The notes beneath the pieces are model-generated. The model was not told the origin of the DNA. It was given only the letters and a program-made list of their open reading frames with translations, and searched no databases. 64,000 nt of DNA, from NCBI GenBank assembly GCA_016185125.1, contig JACPOC010000017.1, forward strand, positions 1 through 64,000. The letters are read 5' to 3'. Below, piece by piece: positions 9,198 through 18,509 of this stretch. This DNA comes from Bacteroidota bacterium. Lineage in GTDB: Bacteria; Bacteroidota; Bacteroidia; B-17B0; Aurantibacillaceae. Every line of letters begins with the position of its first letter. Position 1 is the stretch's first letter. The translations under genes and the position numbers were made by a program.

Positions 9198-9205
9198 CAA
9201 AGGTA
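9198..9205 (-). promoter_or_regulatory. -7 box for the glycosyltransferase operon
   Basis: TACCTTTG on the minus strand, exact TAnnTTTG, ending 4 nt before ATG 9193. It predicts a leaderless or nearly leaderless mRNA and decides the start codon. Confidence 0.5.
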
Positions 9206-9231
9206 CATTCACAAAGGGTGGGTATTATGAA

Positions 9232-9239
9232 TATATTTG
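9232..9239 (+). promoter_or_regulatory. -7 box for the HAD phosphatase gene
   Basis: TATATTTG, exact TAnnTTTG, 26 nt upstream of ATG 9266. It is divergent from the box at 9198-9205, about 27 nt away. Confidence 0.45.
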
Positions 9240-9265
9240 TAATTAAATAAACAAACTAATTAACA

Positions 9266-9934
9266 ATGTTCAGTCCCGTAAAAGCGCTTATTTTTGATAT
9301 GGATGGGGTGCTTATTGATAGCGAGCCTCTTTGGCGCAAAGCCATGATTATTGGCTTCAATCGAGTGGGAATGCCCTTTACAGAGGAAGATTGCCGCAAA
9401 ACCACCGGCATGCGCTTTAGGGAAGTTGTAGAAATTTGGGTAAAGCATTTTAAAATAGATGGAATTGATCCCATAAAACTCGAAAAAGAAGTTCTGGATA
9501 TTTTAATAGCGTTAATTGAAACCGAAGGAAGTTCCATTGCCGGAGCAATTGATGTTTTAAATTACGGAAAAGCTAAAGGATTAAAAATAGGCCTAGCCAC
9601 TTCTTCTGCTAACCGTTTAATGAACGCTGTTTTAAAAAAACTTGAATTACAAAACTCTTTTGATGTTGTGGTTTCGGCAGAGTTAATGGTGTATGGTAAA
9701 CCTCACCCCGAAGTGTTTTTAGTGTGCGCTCACAAATTGGGCGTGCACCCTATGGAATGTGTGGTAATTGAAGACTCCGTAAACGGTGTCATCGCTGCAA
9801 AAGCCGCGCAAATGAAAGTATTTGCCATCCCGGATCATGAACACAAAATGCGCAAAGAGTTTGCCGTGGCCGATTATTTTTGCGAGGATATGAAAGAGGT
9901 TTTAAAACTGTTTAAATCATTGCAACACGTGTAA
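9266..9934 (+). CDS. HAD-family sugar-phosphate phosphatase (HxpB/beta-phosphoglucomutase group)
   Basis: A 222-residue haloacid-dehalogenase hydrolase. Motif I is DMDGVLIDSEP (residues 10-20, nucleophile Asp10 and acid/base Asp12), motif II is ATSSA (about 111-115), the motif III lysine is in GKPHPEVF (about 145), and motif IV is VIEDSVNGVIAAKA (about 167-180). An alpha-helical cap sits between motifs I and II, as in hexitol phosphatase and beta-phosphoglucomutase. The substrate is probably a hexose or hexitol phosphate but cannot be read from the sequence. Confidence 0.85.
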   Translation: MFSPVKALIFDMDGVLIDSEPLWRKAMIIGFNRVGMPFTEEDCRKTTGMRFREVVEIWVKHFKIDGIDPIKLEKEVLDILIALIETEGSSIAGAIDVLNYGKAKGLKIGLATSSANRLMNAVLKKLELQNSFDVVVSAELMVYGKPHPEVFLVCAHKLGVHPMECVVIEDSVNGVIAAKAAQMKVFAIPDHEHKMRKEFAVADYFCEDMKEVLKLFKSLQHV

Positions 9935-10048
9935 GATAATGAGGTTAAAGTGTACCTTCTAAAAACAATTTCTTTATTTTTTGAGGTTGGTTTAAAAGTT
10001 TAATTAGGTTGTGTACATTTACCCCATACAAACAAATTAAAAAAAAAT

Positions 10049-10954
10049 ATGCTATTTATAATTTTAGGTCTTTTAATGTTAGGAGTTTCTTACTTTGTAA
10101 TTAGAGTTAACTACAAATTAAACCGCTTCTATAAACTAACTAATATTTTTGGAATTGTAATAATACTTTTAGGAATTTCGACCACCATTGTAAAACAAGT
10201 AGAGGCCGGACAAGCCGGAGTACAAACTCTTTTTGGGAAAGTGGACGACCATATATTGGAAAGCGGCTTAACCCTTATTAATCCGCTGGTAGAAGTAACT
10301 ATGTTTGATATTAAAACACAAAACTACACCATGTCCGGGGTGCATGATGAGGGTGATAAAAACGGTGATGATGCAATAAGGGTTTTATCAGCCGATGGAC
10401 TTGAAGTAATTATTGATCTAACGGTTTTGTACCGTGTAATACCTACTCAAGCGCCCCGGATATTAAAAGAGATTGGTACAGACTATAAAAATATTATTGT
10501 AAGGCCCATTACGCGCACAAAAATTAGGGATAACGCCGTTTATTACGATGCCGTTGCATTGTACTCTACTAAAAGAGATGAATTTCAATCAAGAATATTT
10601 AAAGGCATTGAAAAAGATTTTAAAGACAGAGGCCTTGTGTTGGAACAATTATTGGTAAGAAATATAACCTTGCCGCAATCGGTAAAAATAACCATTGAAT
10701 CAAAAATTAATGCCGAGCAGGACGCGCAAAAAATGCAATTTGTATTACAAAAAGAAAAACAGGAAGCCGAGAGAAAACGTGTGGAGGCGCAGGGTATAGC
10801 CGATTACCAAAAAATTATTAATACTGGTTTAAGCGATCAGCAATTACAATACGAAATGATTAAGGCTAATAAAGAAATTGCAACTTCACCCAATACCAAA
10901 ATAATTATAATTGGTAATGGCAAAAGTGTTCCATTAATTATAAACGATAAATAA
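10049..10954 (+). CDS. SPFH/Band 7 (prohibitin-like) membrane protein
   Basis: A 301-residue protein with one or two N-terminal hydrophobic segments (about residues 2-16 and 31-47). A prohibitin-type Band 7 domain follows (VEAGQAGVQTLFGKVDDHIL onward), then a charged helical coiled-coil (EKQEAERKRVEAQGIADYQK, about 236-255). Such proteins form membrane-bound ring oligomers that organise proteases or membrane domains. No FtsH or NfeD partner is adjacent. A weak box TACATTTA (10014-10021) precedes the gene. Confidence 0.85.
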   Translation: MLFIILGLLMLGVSYFVIRVNYKLNRFYKLTNIFGIVIILLGISTTIVKQVEAGQAGVQTLFGKVDDHILESGLTLINPLVEVTMFDIKTQNYTMSGVHDEGDKNGDDAIRVLSADGLEVIIDLTVLYRVIPTQAPRILKEIGTDYKNIIVRPITRTKIRDNAVYYDAVALYSTKRDEFQSRIFKGIEKDFKDRGLVLEQLLVRNITLPQSVKITIESKINAEQDAQKMQFVLQKEKQEAERKRVEAQGIADYQKIINTGLSDQQLQYEMIKANKEIATSPNTKIIIIGNGKSVPLIINDK

Positions 10955-11289
10955 TTAAATCAAAAGAATTTTTGCGCAATAAAAATAAGGACTATAGAGC
11001 CAATTGTAGGTAAGTTACACAAGCCTTAAAAAAAGCCGTTCAGCAAGCTCGGCAATTAACTTATTATGTGGTAATTCTGAAGAGAATAATTTTAATTATG
11101 AAAAAAATCTTTTTAATATATTCCGCGCGTCTCGGTGAGAAATATTTTACAGCTCCCTAAGTCAGCTAACATTATGTTTCTGTGAAATGTAATCTGTGGC
11201 AAAGAATCAGCACTCGCACCAAATATTCTGCGCTTTTTGTAAGAAATATCTTAGAACTCAAACAAAAAACGCCACTAAAGGGGCTTTAA
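10955..11289. other. 335-bp intergenic region without a gene
   Basis: No convincing ORF, only a 20-codon ATG frame near 11098. No RNA structure was recognised. The T-run on the minus strand at about 11264-11287 next to an imperfect hairpin (GCCCC / GTGGC with one mismatch) may terminate adk. Confidence 0.4.
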
Positions 11290-12462
11290 TTAGCGTTTCT
11301 GTTTAGCTTTTACCACCGGTTTTTTTCCTGCTTTCTTTGTGGGTAATTTTTTAATTGCTTTTTTAGAAGATACTTTTTTTACGGGTTTCTTTACTAGTTT
11401 TTTTACTGCTTTTTTAGATGCCGCTTTTTTAATAATCTTCTTTCGCGCCACCTTTTTTATTTGTTTTTTTTGAGCAGCTTTTTTAACCGCTTTCTTCGCA
11501 CCTTTTTTTGGAGCTGCTTTCTTTGTAGTTTTCTTTGCAGATTTTGCATCAGTTTTTTTAAGAGATGCTTTTTTCTTTAACATAGATGCCTTGGGCTTTT
11601 CCTTTTGCTTGTCAGCACCTGATGTTGCCTTAGCTTTGCCTTTAACGCTTCCCTTAACATTAGCGTGTGCCTGATTAAATGCCGCTTTATTGCTTTTTAC
11701 CAATCGTTTAGCCACTCTTTTCTCTTCTTTTGCATCTTCTTCTTCTTCGGCTTCGGCGCGTTTTATAGCATCTATTTCCAAAAGCAATTCCGGCGCAATA
11801 TCATCGGCCACTTCAAAATCCTGTATGGTAAGGTCTAAGTGCTCAATATCGCTTTCCAGGGCGGTAAGATCCATTTCGGCTTTTAAAAATACAATGCGCT
11901 CGGTTAATAGTTTAAAGATCTCTTCAATAGTTCCAATTCCCTGAATGGAATGAAATTTACCCTGCTCGCTGTAATAATTTTTTAACGGAAGCGTTTTGTT
12001 ATTGTATTCATTGATCCTTTTCATGATCACCTCTTTATTGGCGTCATCCGGACGGCCGCTTGCCAAGCCGCGTTTTAACAAGCGTTCGGTTAATTCCTCA
12101 TCACTTACTTCCAGTGCAAGCATGGCGCTTATGCCTGTTCCTTTTTTCTGCAAAACATCATCTAACGCAACAGCCTGAGCGATAGTGCGCGGAAACCCGT
12201 CAAAAATAAAACCTTTGGCGTTGGGGTTAGCGTCCAGCTTACTTTCAATCATTGCAATTACAATAGCATCGCTAACCAGTTCGCCGCGGTCCATTACCTC
12301 TTTTGCCTTGCGGCCAAGGTCGGTTCCTTTAGCAATTTCGCTGCGCAAAATATCGCCGGTACTTAAGTGTACGAGGCCGTATTTATTAATTAAATTTTCA
12401 GATTGTGTGCCCTTGCCTGCGCCGGGGGGACCAAATAACACCAGGTTTAACATTCTTTCCAT
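11290..12462 (-). CDS. adk: Adenylate kinase with a long lysine/alanine-rich C-terminal tail
   Basis: Interconverts AMP + ATP and 2 ADP. The P-loop LFGPPGAGKGTQSENL is at about residues 8-23, the AMP-binding region LSTGDILRSE follows, then FDGFPRTIAQA near 87 and the LID-region GLASGRPDD near 131. The enzyme core ends near residue 195, the usual family length. About 195 further residues follow: an acidic linker (AEAEEEEDAKEEKR), then a strongly basic stretch made of KK, KAxKK and KKxxKK repeats that resembles histone H1 or Hc1-like nucleoid proteins. The reading frame is continuous. Start could be 12462 or 12453 (MLNLVLFGPPG). It lies 12 nt after hpt and is probably co-transcribed with it. 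Confidence 0.93.
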   Translation of the reverse strand: MERMLNLVLFGPPGAGKGTQSENLINKYGLVHLSTGDILRSEIAKGTDLGRKAKEVMDRGELVSDAIVIAMIESKLDANPNAKGFIFDGFPRTIAQAVALDDVLQKKGTGISAMLALEVSDEELTERLLKRGLASGRPDDANKEVIMKRINEYNNKTLPLKNYYSEQGKFHSIQGIGTIEEIFKLLTERIVFLKAEMDLTALESDIEHLDLTIQDFEVADDIAPELLLEIDAIKRAEAEEEEDAKEEKRVAKRLVKSNKAAFNQAHANVKGSVKGKAKATSGADKQKEKPKASMLKKKASLKKTDAKSAKKTTKKAAPKKGAKKAVKKAAQKKQIKKVARKKIIKKAASKKAVKKLVKKPVKKVSSKKAIKKLPTKKAGKKPVVKAKQKR

Positions 12463-12474
12463 TTTGTTTTTTTA

Positions 12475-13011
12475 TTAAGCTAATACGTAAATCTCTTTTA
12501 AATTTCTTCCCATGCCATCGTAATCTAAACCATAGCCAACCACAAAATCATTGCCAATTTCGAGGCCTGCATAGTCTATGTTATATTCTTTTTTGTAAGA
12601 AGCCGGCTTTAAAAGAGCGGTGGCCACTTTTATCTGCTTTACATTTTTTCGTTTTAGAACGGTAAATAATTTTTCGAGAGTAATACCGGTATCTACAATA
12701 TCTTCTATAATTACAACAGTGCGATCCGTTATATCTTCCGTTAATCCAATAAGTTCGCTAACCGCGCCGCTGCTGGATGTTCCGTGATAACTGGCCACTT
12801 TTATAAATGAAATTTCGCAGGGTATGTTTACTTCTTTTAAAAGATCGGAAGCAAACATAAATGAGCCGTTTAAAACTACCAGAAATACCGGTTGTTCGTG
12901 TTCAAGATCAGTATTTATTTTATCGGCCAGCCTTTTTACCGCGTTGCTAATTTGCTCTGCGGTAATAAATGGTTTAAACTGTTTATCCTTTATGGTTATA
13001 AGCTTATTCAC
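12475..13011 (-). CDS. hpt: Hypoxanthine phosphoribosyltransferase
   Basis: Purine salvage: hypoxanthine or guanine + PRPP to IMP or GMP. The PRPP-binding motif VVIIEDIVDTGITLEKL is clear, and FLVVLNGSFMFASDLL matches the second loop. The GTG at 13011 is chosen: it gives 178 residues, the normal family length, and an exact -7 box lies 7 nt upstream. The frame is open to an ATG at 13086, but that would overlap the divergent tsaC gene and its promoter. It pairs with adk downstream as a nucleotide-metabolism unit. Confidence 0.9.
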   Translation of the reverse strand: MNKLITIKDKQFKPFITAEQISNAVKRLADKINTDLEHEQPVFLVVLNGSFMFASDLLKEVNIPCEISFIKVASYHGTSSSGAVSELIGLTEDITDRTVVIIEDIVDTGITLEKLFTVLKRKNVKQIKVATALLKPASYKKEYNIDYAGLEIGNDFVVGYGLDYDGMGRNLKEIYVLA

Positions 13012-13018
13012 GTGGAAA

Positions 13019-13026
13019 CAAATATA
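13019..13026 (-). promoter_or_regulatory. -7 box for hpt-adk
   Basis: TATATTTG on the minus strand, exact consensus, 7 nt before the GTG start at 13011. Confidence 0.5.
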
Positions 13027-13044
13027 TGCTTTTTCCTTAATTAG

Positions 13045-13052
13045 TATATTTG
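13045..13052 (+). promoter_or_regulatory. -7 box for tsaC
   Basis: TATATTTG, exact consensus, ending 4 nt before ATG 13057. It is divergent from the hpt box only 18 bp away, so the two promoters must share upstream DNA. Confidence 0.5.
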
Positions 13053-13056
13053 CATA

Positions 13057-14013
13057 ATGGCTCAAACCGGAAAAAATATTTCGCATGCCGCTGAACTCTT
13101 ATTAGAGGGTAAGCTGGTTGCTATTCCCACCGAAACGGTGTATGGTTTAGCGGCCAATGCATTAAACGAGCAAGCAGTACTTTCAGTTTTTGAAGCAAAA
13201 CAGCGTCCTTTTTTCGATCCTTTAATCATTCACGTTCCGGATATGGAAAGTATATGTAAGTACGCCGAATTAAAGGACGAACGGTTGTTGAAGCTTGCCC
13301 GCAGTTTTTGGCCGGGACCTTTAACACTGCTTCTTCCCAGGAATGAGAGTATTCCTGGGATAGTAACATCGGGGTTGGATAACGTTGCTGTGCGAATTCC
13401 TGATCATCCACTTACGCTGGAGTTGCTGAAAAAGGTTGGCGTTCCTCTGGCGGCCCCAAGCGCTAATCCTTTTGGGTATGTGAGCCCAACAACAGCAGCG
13501 CATGTAAATGATCAGCTGGGGAGTAAAATAGATTATATTTTAGACGGAGGAGAGTGTAAAGTGGGATTAGAATCTACTATTGTTGGGGTAGAGGAGGGCA
13601 GAGTGTGCGTGTACCGTTTAGGCGGATTATCGGTAGAAGATATGGAAGTTCAGATAGGAACCGTAGAATTACGGATCAATAATTCCGGTGATCCAAAGGC
13701 ACCGGGTCAATTGAAAAGTCATTATGCGCCAATTAAGCCTTTATTTTTAGGCGATTTAGAGAAGTTATTAAAGCTGAAGGATAATAAGAAATTAGCGATT
13801 ATTTGCTTTGGAAAACTTAATTTCAAATCAGATATGAATACGGTTTATAATTTATCTGAGAAAGCTTCATTACAGGAAGCGGCCATTAACTTGTTTAAAT
13901 TTTTGCGTTTAGCAGATTTGAGTGGTGCTGAGGAAGTGATTGCGCAACTTTTGCCGGATGAAGGTTTAGGAAGAGCCATAAATGACCGTTTAAAAAGAGC
14001 CGCTTGTAAATAA
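13057..14013 (+). CDS. tsaC: L-threonylcarbamoyladenylate synthase (YrdC/Sua5 type)
   Basis: Makes threonylcarbamoyl-AMP from threonine, bicarbonate and ATP for the tRNA t6A37 modification. The YrdC domain has PTETVYGLAANAL (about residues 22-34), KQRPFFDPLIIHV, and PLAAPSANPFGYVSPT. At 318 residues it is the longer Sua5 form, with the linker APGQLKSHYAPIKPL and a C-terminal Sua5 domain. It is monocistronic and convergent with the secreted PHP protein, 12 bp away. Confidence 0.92.
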   Translation: MAQTGKNISHAAELLLEGKLVAIPTETVYGLAANALNEQAVLSVFEAKQRPFFDPLIIHVPDMESICKYAELKDERLLKLARSFWPGPLTLLLPRNESIPGIVTSGLDNVAVRIPDHPLTLELLKKVGVPLAAPSANPFGYVSPTTAAHVNDQLGSKIDYILDGGECKVGLESTIVGVEEGRVCVYRLGGLSVEDMEVQIGTVELRINNSGDPKAPGQLKSHYAPIKPLFLGDLEKLLKLKDNKKLAIICFGKLNFKSDMNTVYNLSEKASLQEAAINLFKFLRLADLSGAEEVIAQLLPDEGLGRAINDRLKRAACK

Positions 14014-14025
14014 AGCATTTAACCC

Positions 14026-15441
14026 TTATTCCACTATCAGTTTTTTGGTAACGGATTGTTTGCTGTTGCTCACTTTTAAGGTGTAAATTCCCTTATTAAA
14101 TTGCGAAAGGTCAATTCCTAATGAATTATCTGTGTAAGTATTTTCAAAAATCAAACGTCCGGTTAAATCAATAATAGAAATAAGGTAAGTATCGGGCATG
14201 GCCATACTGATGAATAATTTTTGAACCACAGGGTTAGGATAAAAATGGAAATCGAGCAGAGCTTCTTTTTCATATAAACCTACAGGTAAAGAATATTTAT
14301 ACCAGATGGGTGATGTAACAATCCAATCGCCATCGTTTTGTTTTATTTCAACAAAATAATAATATTCGGTTCCCGGACTTAAACCGGCATCGGTAAATGT
14401 TTTTGTGTTGTTTTGTTTTGTAATAGAAATAACCTGAGGATAAACACCACCACTGTTACTCACACCTCTCCATATCTTTATACTGTCAGCTATTTCTGCG
14501 TTACCATCATTATGTACTATATTAAATGTAGGCATGTAAGTTCCGGCTAATTGTGAGCCCATGATGTTGCTTCCTGAGGTAAAGGAAACCTTAGCGTTCC
14601 AATCGTCGCTACCATAAAAATTCATTTTTTGCATGGCGTTGTAAAGATTAGCTGTACTTAAAGTTGGTGTAACAATAACCATTCTTCCGCCATTATTTCT
14701 TCCAAAAGTAGTGTAGTGGTTATCATGGTCGTATCCCATGCCAACATGATAGCCTATAGAAAGGATTTTTTTATAATATTGAAAGTAGTTGCCGGATGGA
14801 TAATCAGAATAATTAGTAAAAGTACTGAATGCAAGTCCGCTTCTTAAAGGTGTTCCCACAATTGCACTGTCGTAAGCGGCGTTGTAGGGCATGTTTGAAA
14901 GCGCGGTAGAAGCGGTACCGTTGATAGAAAAGTCACTAAATTGCGGATGTGCGAGATAACAAAACGCATTTGGGTTGTTTTTTACTTTTTTAAAAATGCC
15001 ATCGTAATCAGTTTTAGCATTGTAGATATCAAAATTGCCGGTTTCCCAGCCGATTAATTGATTGAATCCGTAAATAATTAGGTGGCCGCTATAGCTTGCC
15101 GACACGCCCCATTCCATTCCAAATAAAGTTAAAAATGTTCCTTCCTGATTAGCAGCTGCAGCTTGATTTAATCCCACAGAATAGCTTTGAACCTGAAACC
15201 CCGGATTGTTAGTAGCGGAAAAGTGATTATGCTCCGACACTCCTAAAAAATTAAAGTTTTGAGATAATTTTGCATAAGCGTACGCTCCGGTTGGATTGGT
15301 TACTCCAGAGCTGGTAGAGTCTTTACTTCCATCGCTTAAGCCGGTATGTGAGTGTAAGTTTCCAAAATAATAATTGTAAGTTTGAGAGAATATGTTTTGG
15401 GAAATAAATAAAAAAATAATAATTGGAAGAAGAAATCTCAT
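14026..15441 (-). CDS. Secreted PHP-type metallohydrolase with T9SS sorting domain
   Basis: A 471-residue secreted protein. A signal peptide (to about residue 19) is followed by a PHP/CehA-like region with metal-ligand motifs NLHSHTGLSDGS (near 28) and VSEHNHFSA (near 74) and AHPQF further on. A fibronectin-like linker leads to a type A T9SS C-terminal domain: FHFYPNPVVQKLFI, IIDLTGRLI and FNKGIYTLKV. The C-terminal domain indicates export through the type IX system. The substrate is unknown. A possible -7 box TATCTTTA (15445-15452) is only 3 nt from the start. Confidence 0.82.
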   Translation of the reverse strand: MRFLLPIIIFLFISQNIFSQTYNYYFGNLHSHTGLSDGSKDSTSSGVTNPTGAYAYAKLSQNFNFLGVSEHNHFSATNNPGFQVQSYSVGLNQAAAANQEGTFLTLFGMEWGVSASYSGHLIIYGFNQLIGWETGNFDIYNAKTDYDGIFKKVKNNPNAFCYLAHPQFSDFSINGTASTALSNMPYNAAYDSAIVGTPLRSGLAFSTFTNYSDYPSGNYFQYYKKILSIGYHVGMGYDHDNHYTTFGRNNGGRMVIVTPTLSTANLYNAMQKMNFYGSDDWNAKVSFTSGSNIMGSQLAGTYMPTFNIVHNDGNAEIADSIKIWRGVSNSGGVYPQVISITKQNNTKTFTDAGLSPGTEYYYFVEIKQNDGDWIVTSPIWYKYSLPVGLYEKEALLDFHFYPNPVVQKLFISMAMPDTYLISIIDLTGRLIFENTYTDNSLGIDLSQFNKGIYTLKVSNSKQSVTKKLIVE

Positions 15442-15552
15442 ATTTTAAAGATATGGACTTTAAATTAAATTTTAAAAAAAATTAATGATTTGCCAAAAAT
15501 TTTCGACAGACTTTATGTTTTACCCATTTACTTCTAATTTTGGGCGTATGAA

Positions 15553-16032
15553 TTATTTTTTATAGATAAGCGCTACCGCATACGCATTAACACCTTCGCT
15601 TCGGCCCACATAACCTAATCGCTCGTTGGTAGTTGCTTTTATGGAGATGGCATCGATGTCTATCTCTAAAACCGGTGCAAGTATTTCCTGCATTTTTGTA
15701 ATATAGGGATTAATTTTAGGAGCCTCGAGGCTTAAAGTGGCATCAATATTCCCAATTAAATAATTTTTTTCCTTTAACAAACGCACTACTTCTTTTAAAA
15801 GAAGTTTACTGTCTGTTCCTTTATATTTTGGATTGGTATTAGGAAAGTGAAAACCTATATCGCGCAAATTTGCAGCGCCTAGTAAGGCATCGCAAATGGC
15901 ATGTAAAAGCACATCGGCATCGCTATGTCCCACGCAGCCTTTTTCAAACTCAAGTTTTACGCCTCCGAGCCAGAGCTCTCGGCCTTCCCCTAAAGGATGT
16001 ACATCGTAACCAAACCCAATTCTGAAATTCAT
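15553..16032 (-). CDS. ispF: 2-C-methyl-D-erythritol 2,4-cyclodiphosphate synthase
   Basis: MEP-pathway isoprenoid enzyme, 159 residues as usual. The zinc ligands are in GYDVHPL (Asp10, His12) and HSDADVLLHAICDALLG. The C-terminus TTNERLGYVGRSEGVNAYAV binds the substrate cytidine part. It is the last gene of a minus-strand run that starts at 22911; the gap to the small lipoprotein gene is 17 nt. Confidence 0.95.
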   Translation of the reverse strand: MNFRIGFGYDVHPLGEGRELWLGGVKLEFEKGCVGHSDADVLLHAICDALLGAANLRDIGFHFPNTNPKYKGTDSKLLLKEVVRLLKEKNYLIGNIDATLSLEAPKINPYITKMQEILAPVLEIDIDAISIKATTNERLGYVGRSEGVNAYAVALIYKK

Positions 16033-16049
16033 TTATTATTTAAATAAAA

Positions 16050-16241
16050 TTATTTTAAATAGCATTCGGTATTGGCGTTCGAAAGATTATTACAAGCTTT
16101 TTTTGCCTGACTTCTTGTGCCATATATTTCGCCGGCAGTATAAGTGCTGTTTGCATTTTTACATTCGCAGATTCTGTTTTTTTTGCATGAAACAAATGAC
16201 AGAGTTGAAAGGATAAGTAATAATTTAAATTTATATTTCAT
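16050..16241 (-). CDS. Small cysteine-rich lipoprotein
   Basis: A 63-residue protein. The lipobox LSFVSC puts the lipidated cysteine at residue 19. The mature peptide of about 45 residues has four more cysteines (CEC, then two near the C-terminus), which suggests disulfides in the periplasm or at the surface. The stop codon of pgk is 1 nt upstream, so it is in the operon. No family recognised. Confidence 0.65.
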   Translation of the reverse strand: MKYKFKLLLILSTLSFVSCKKNRICECKNANSTYTAGEIYGTRSQAKKACNNLSNANTECYLK

Positions 16242-16242
16242 T

Positions 16243-17436
16243 TTAATTTTCTATTGCTTTAATTCCGGGTAAAGTGCCTTGTTCAATATATTCTAAAAGT
16301 GCGCCACCGCCTGTACTTACATAACTCACCTGATCTGCCAGATTATATTTATTAATGGCCGCTACACTATCGCCACCGCCAATTAACGAATAGGCAGCTC
16401 CTTTGGTGGCTTCCGCAATATCATAAGCGACTTGTTTAGTACCTTTTTCAAAATTACTCATTTCAAACACACCCATGGGGCCATTCCATAAAATGGTTTT
16501 TGATTTTTTTATCACTTCGCCAAATTGCTTAATGCTATTTGAGCCTATATCAAGCCCCATCCAACCTTCAGGTATTTGAGTTATATCTACTTCTTTCGTA
16601 TTGGCATCATTTGAAAAATCATCGGCAATAACAGCATCTACAGGAATATGCATTGCAATACCTTTGGCCTTAGCTTTATCTAAAAGTTGTTTTGCAGTTT
16701 CCAGGCGATCATCTTCGCATAACGACTTTCCGATTTTTCCGCCCATTGCTTTTACAAACGTAAAGGCCATTCCGCCTCCAATAATGATGTTATCAGCTTT
16801 ATTCATTAATTGTTCAATGATCATTATTTTATCACTTACCTTAGCTCCGCCGATAATAGCGGTAAAAGGTTTTTCAGATTTATTAAGTACCTTATCAATA
16901 CTTGAAATTTCACCCGCCATTACATAGCCAAAACATTTGTTTTGAGGTTCAAAGAACTGTGCCATTACCGCAGTGGAGGCATGCGCGCGGTGGGCTGTGC
17001 CAAACGCATCGTTAACATAAATGTTACCATGCTTTGATAATTTCTGAGCAAACACTTCATTGCCTTTTTCTTCTTCTTTATGAAAGCGTAAATTTTCAAG
17101 CAATAAAACTTCGCCGGGTTTTAATGCCGATGATTGCTGAAATGATTTTTCGCTGATGCAGTCATCCGCGAATTTAATTTCTGTGCCCAGTAAATTGCTT
17201 GCTTCCTTAATAATATGTTTTAAAGAATATTTATCTGCGGGACCATCTTTTGGCCTGCCTAAATGGCTCATCAAAACAATACTTCCGCCATCTTTCAATA
17301 TTTTTTTTAAGGTAGGAATTGCGGCTTTGATACGGGTGTTATCCGTTACTTCAAATTCTTCATTGAGCGGAACATTAAAATCAACACGGATAAGTGCTTT
17401 TTTTTGTGAAAAATTTATGGAGTCTATGGTTTTCAT
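16243..17436 (-). CDS. pgk: Phosphoglycerate kinase
   Basis: Glycolytic enzyme: 1,3-bisphosphoglycerate + ADP to 3-phosphoglycerate + ATP. 397 residues, normal length. The substrate loop [10 protein letters not shown] is at about 17-26, with [10 protein letters not shown], the hinge-region ENLRFHKEE and the nucleotide loop [10 protein letters not shown] near the C-terminus. It is co-oriented with pdxA (17 nt upstream) and ispF, probably one transcript. Confidence 0.96.
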   Translation of the reverse strand: MKTIDSINFSQKKALIRVDFNVPLNEEFEVTDNTRIKAAIPTLKKILKDGGSIVLMSHLGRPKDGPADKYSLKHIIKEASNLLGTEIKFADDCISEKSFQQSSALKPGEVLLLENLRFHKEEEKGNEVFAQKLSKHGNIYVNDAFGTAHRAHASTAVMAQFFEPQNKCFGYVMAGEISSIDKVLNKSEKPFTAIIGGAKVSDKIMIIEQLMNKADNIIIGGGMAFTFVKAMGGKIGKSLCEDDRLETAKQLLDKAKAKGIAMHIPVDAVIADDFSNDANTKEVDITQIPEGWMGLDIGSNSIKQFGEVIKKSKTILWNGPMGVFEMSNFEKGTKQVAYDIAEATKGAAYSLIGGGDSVAAINKYNLADQVSYVSTGGGALLEYIEQGTLPGIKAIEN

Positions 17437-17453
17437 GGAGAAGTATGAATTTA

Positions 17454-18503
17454 TTATCTTTCTTTTTTAATATAAGTAAAGGGCAAGGGGTTCGCTGAAA
17501 TTTCGCTATACAATTGTCTGTTTTTATAAATATCAATGGCCGCGTACAATGCTTTTTTGAACGATTGTTCGTTGGCAATGTTTTTCCCGGCAATTTCGTA
17601 AGCGGTTCCATGATCGGGGCTGGTTCGAACGCTGTTAAGTCCGGCAGTAAAGTTTACGCCTTCATTAAATGCCAGAGTTTTAAACGGAATCAAACCCTGA
17701 TCGTGATACATGGCAAGAATGCCGTCAAATTTTTTATAAGTGCCATTTCCAAAAAAACCATCAGCAGAGTAGGGGCCAAGCACCAAACCGTTAGTTTTAG
17801 CCTTTTCAATAGCGGGAGTAATGATGTCTCGGTCTTCATTCCCAATAGTTCCGTTATCGCCGGCATGCGGGTTAAGTCCAAGTACCGCTATTTTTGGCTT
17901 ACGCACACCAAAGTCTTTAACCAGTGATGTATGAAGCTGCACTATTTTTGAGCTTACATTTTCTATGGTTATTTTTGATGCTATTTCAGTAATTGGTATG
18001 TGACCTGTAGCAACGGCAATACGTAAACCGTTATCTGAACATAAAAGCATTAAAGGATCGCCGCCTAATTTTGCTCCTAAATATTCGGTGTGTCCAACAA
18101 ATTTAAAATCATCATTTTGAATAGTGCTTTTATCAATGGGAGCGGTAACCAAGGCATTAATGTTATTGTTCGCAAGAGCTTCGGTAGCTTTTTCAAGGGA
18201 AATGAACGCATACTTACCGGTGGTGGCAGAGGCTTTTCCCATTTCAATATTCACTTCTTCATCATAGCAGATAAACACGTTTACTTTTTTATTATTGATC
18301 TGACTGAAATCTTTTATGGGATTAAAATTAAATTCTTCAAATCCTAATACCTTGCGATAATAGGAAACTGTTTTTTGAGAGCTGAATAAAACAGGCGTAC
18401 AAACTTCGGTAATACCTGGTTCCATGAGCGTTTTAAGAACAACTTCCAGGCCAATACCATTTACATCACCTTGCGATATTCCAACTATAACTTTTTCATT
18501 CAT
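17454..18503 (-). CDS. pdxA: 4-hydroxythreonine-4-phosphate dehydrogenase
   Basis: Oxidises 4-phosphohydroxy-L-threonine in pyridoxal phosphate synthesis. 349 residues. Motifs: [18 protein letters not shown] at the N-terminus, [31 protein letters not shown] and [15 protein letters not shown], which include the metal-binding histidines. The gap to the amidohydrolase gene upstream is 6 nt. Confidence 0.94.
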   Translation of the reverse strand: MNEKVIVGISQGDVNGIGLEVVLKTLMEPGITEVCTPVLFSSQKTVSYYRKVLGFEEFNFNPIKDFSQINNKKVNVFICYDEEVNIEMGKASATTGKYAFISLEKATEALANNNINALVTAPIDKSTIQNDDFKFVGHTEYLGAKLGGDPLMLLCSDNGLRIAVATGHIPITEIASKITIENVSSKIVQLHTSLVKDFGVRKPKIAVLGLNPHAGDNGTIGNEDRDIITPAIEKAKTNGLVLGPYSADGFFGNGTYKKFDGILAMYHDQGLIPFKTLAFNEGVNFTAGLNSVRTSPDHGTAYEIAGKNIANEQSFKKALYAAIDIYKNRQLYSEISANPLPFTYIKKER

Positions 18504-18509
18504 ACTTAT

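Noticed and set aside
11098-11160. 20-codon ATG frame in the intergenic region before adk
   Set aside because: Too short, no paralogue or conserved pattern in the window.
12475-13086. Longer hpt reading frame starting at ATG 13086
   Set aside because: It would overlap the divergent tsaC start and promoter; GTG 13011 gives normal length and has a -7 box just upstream.
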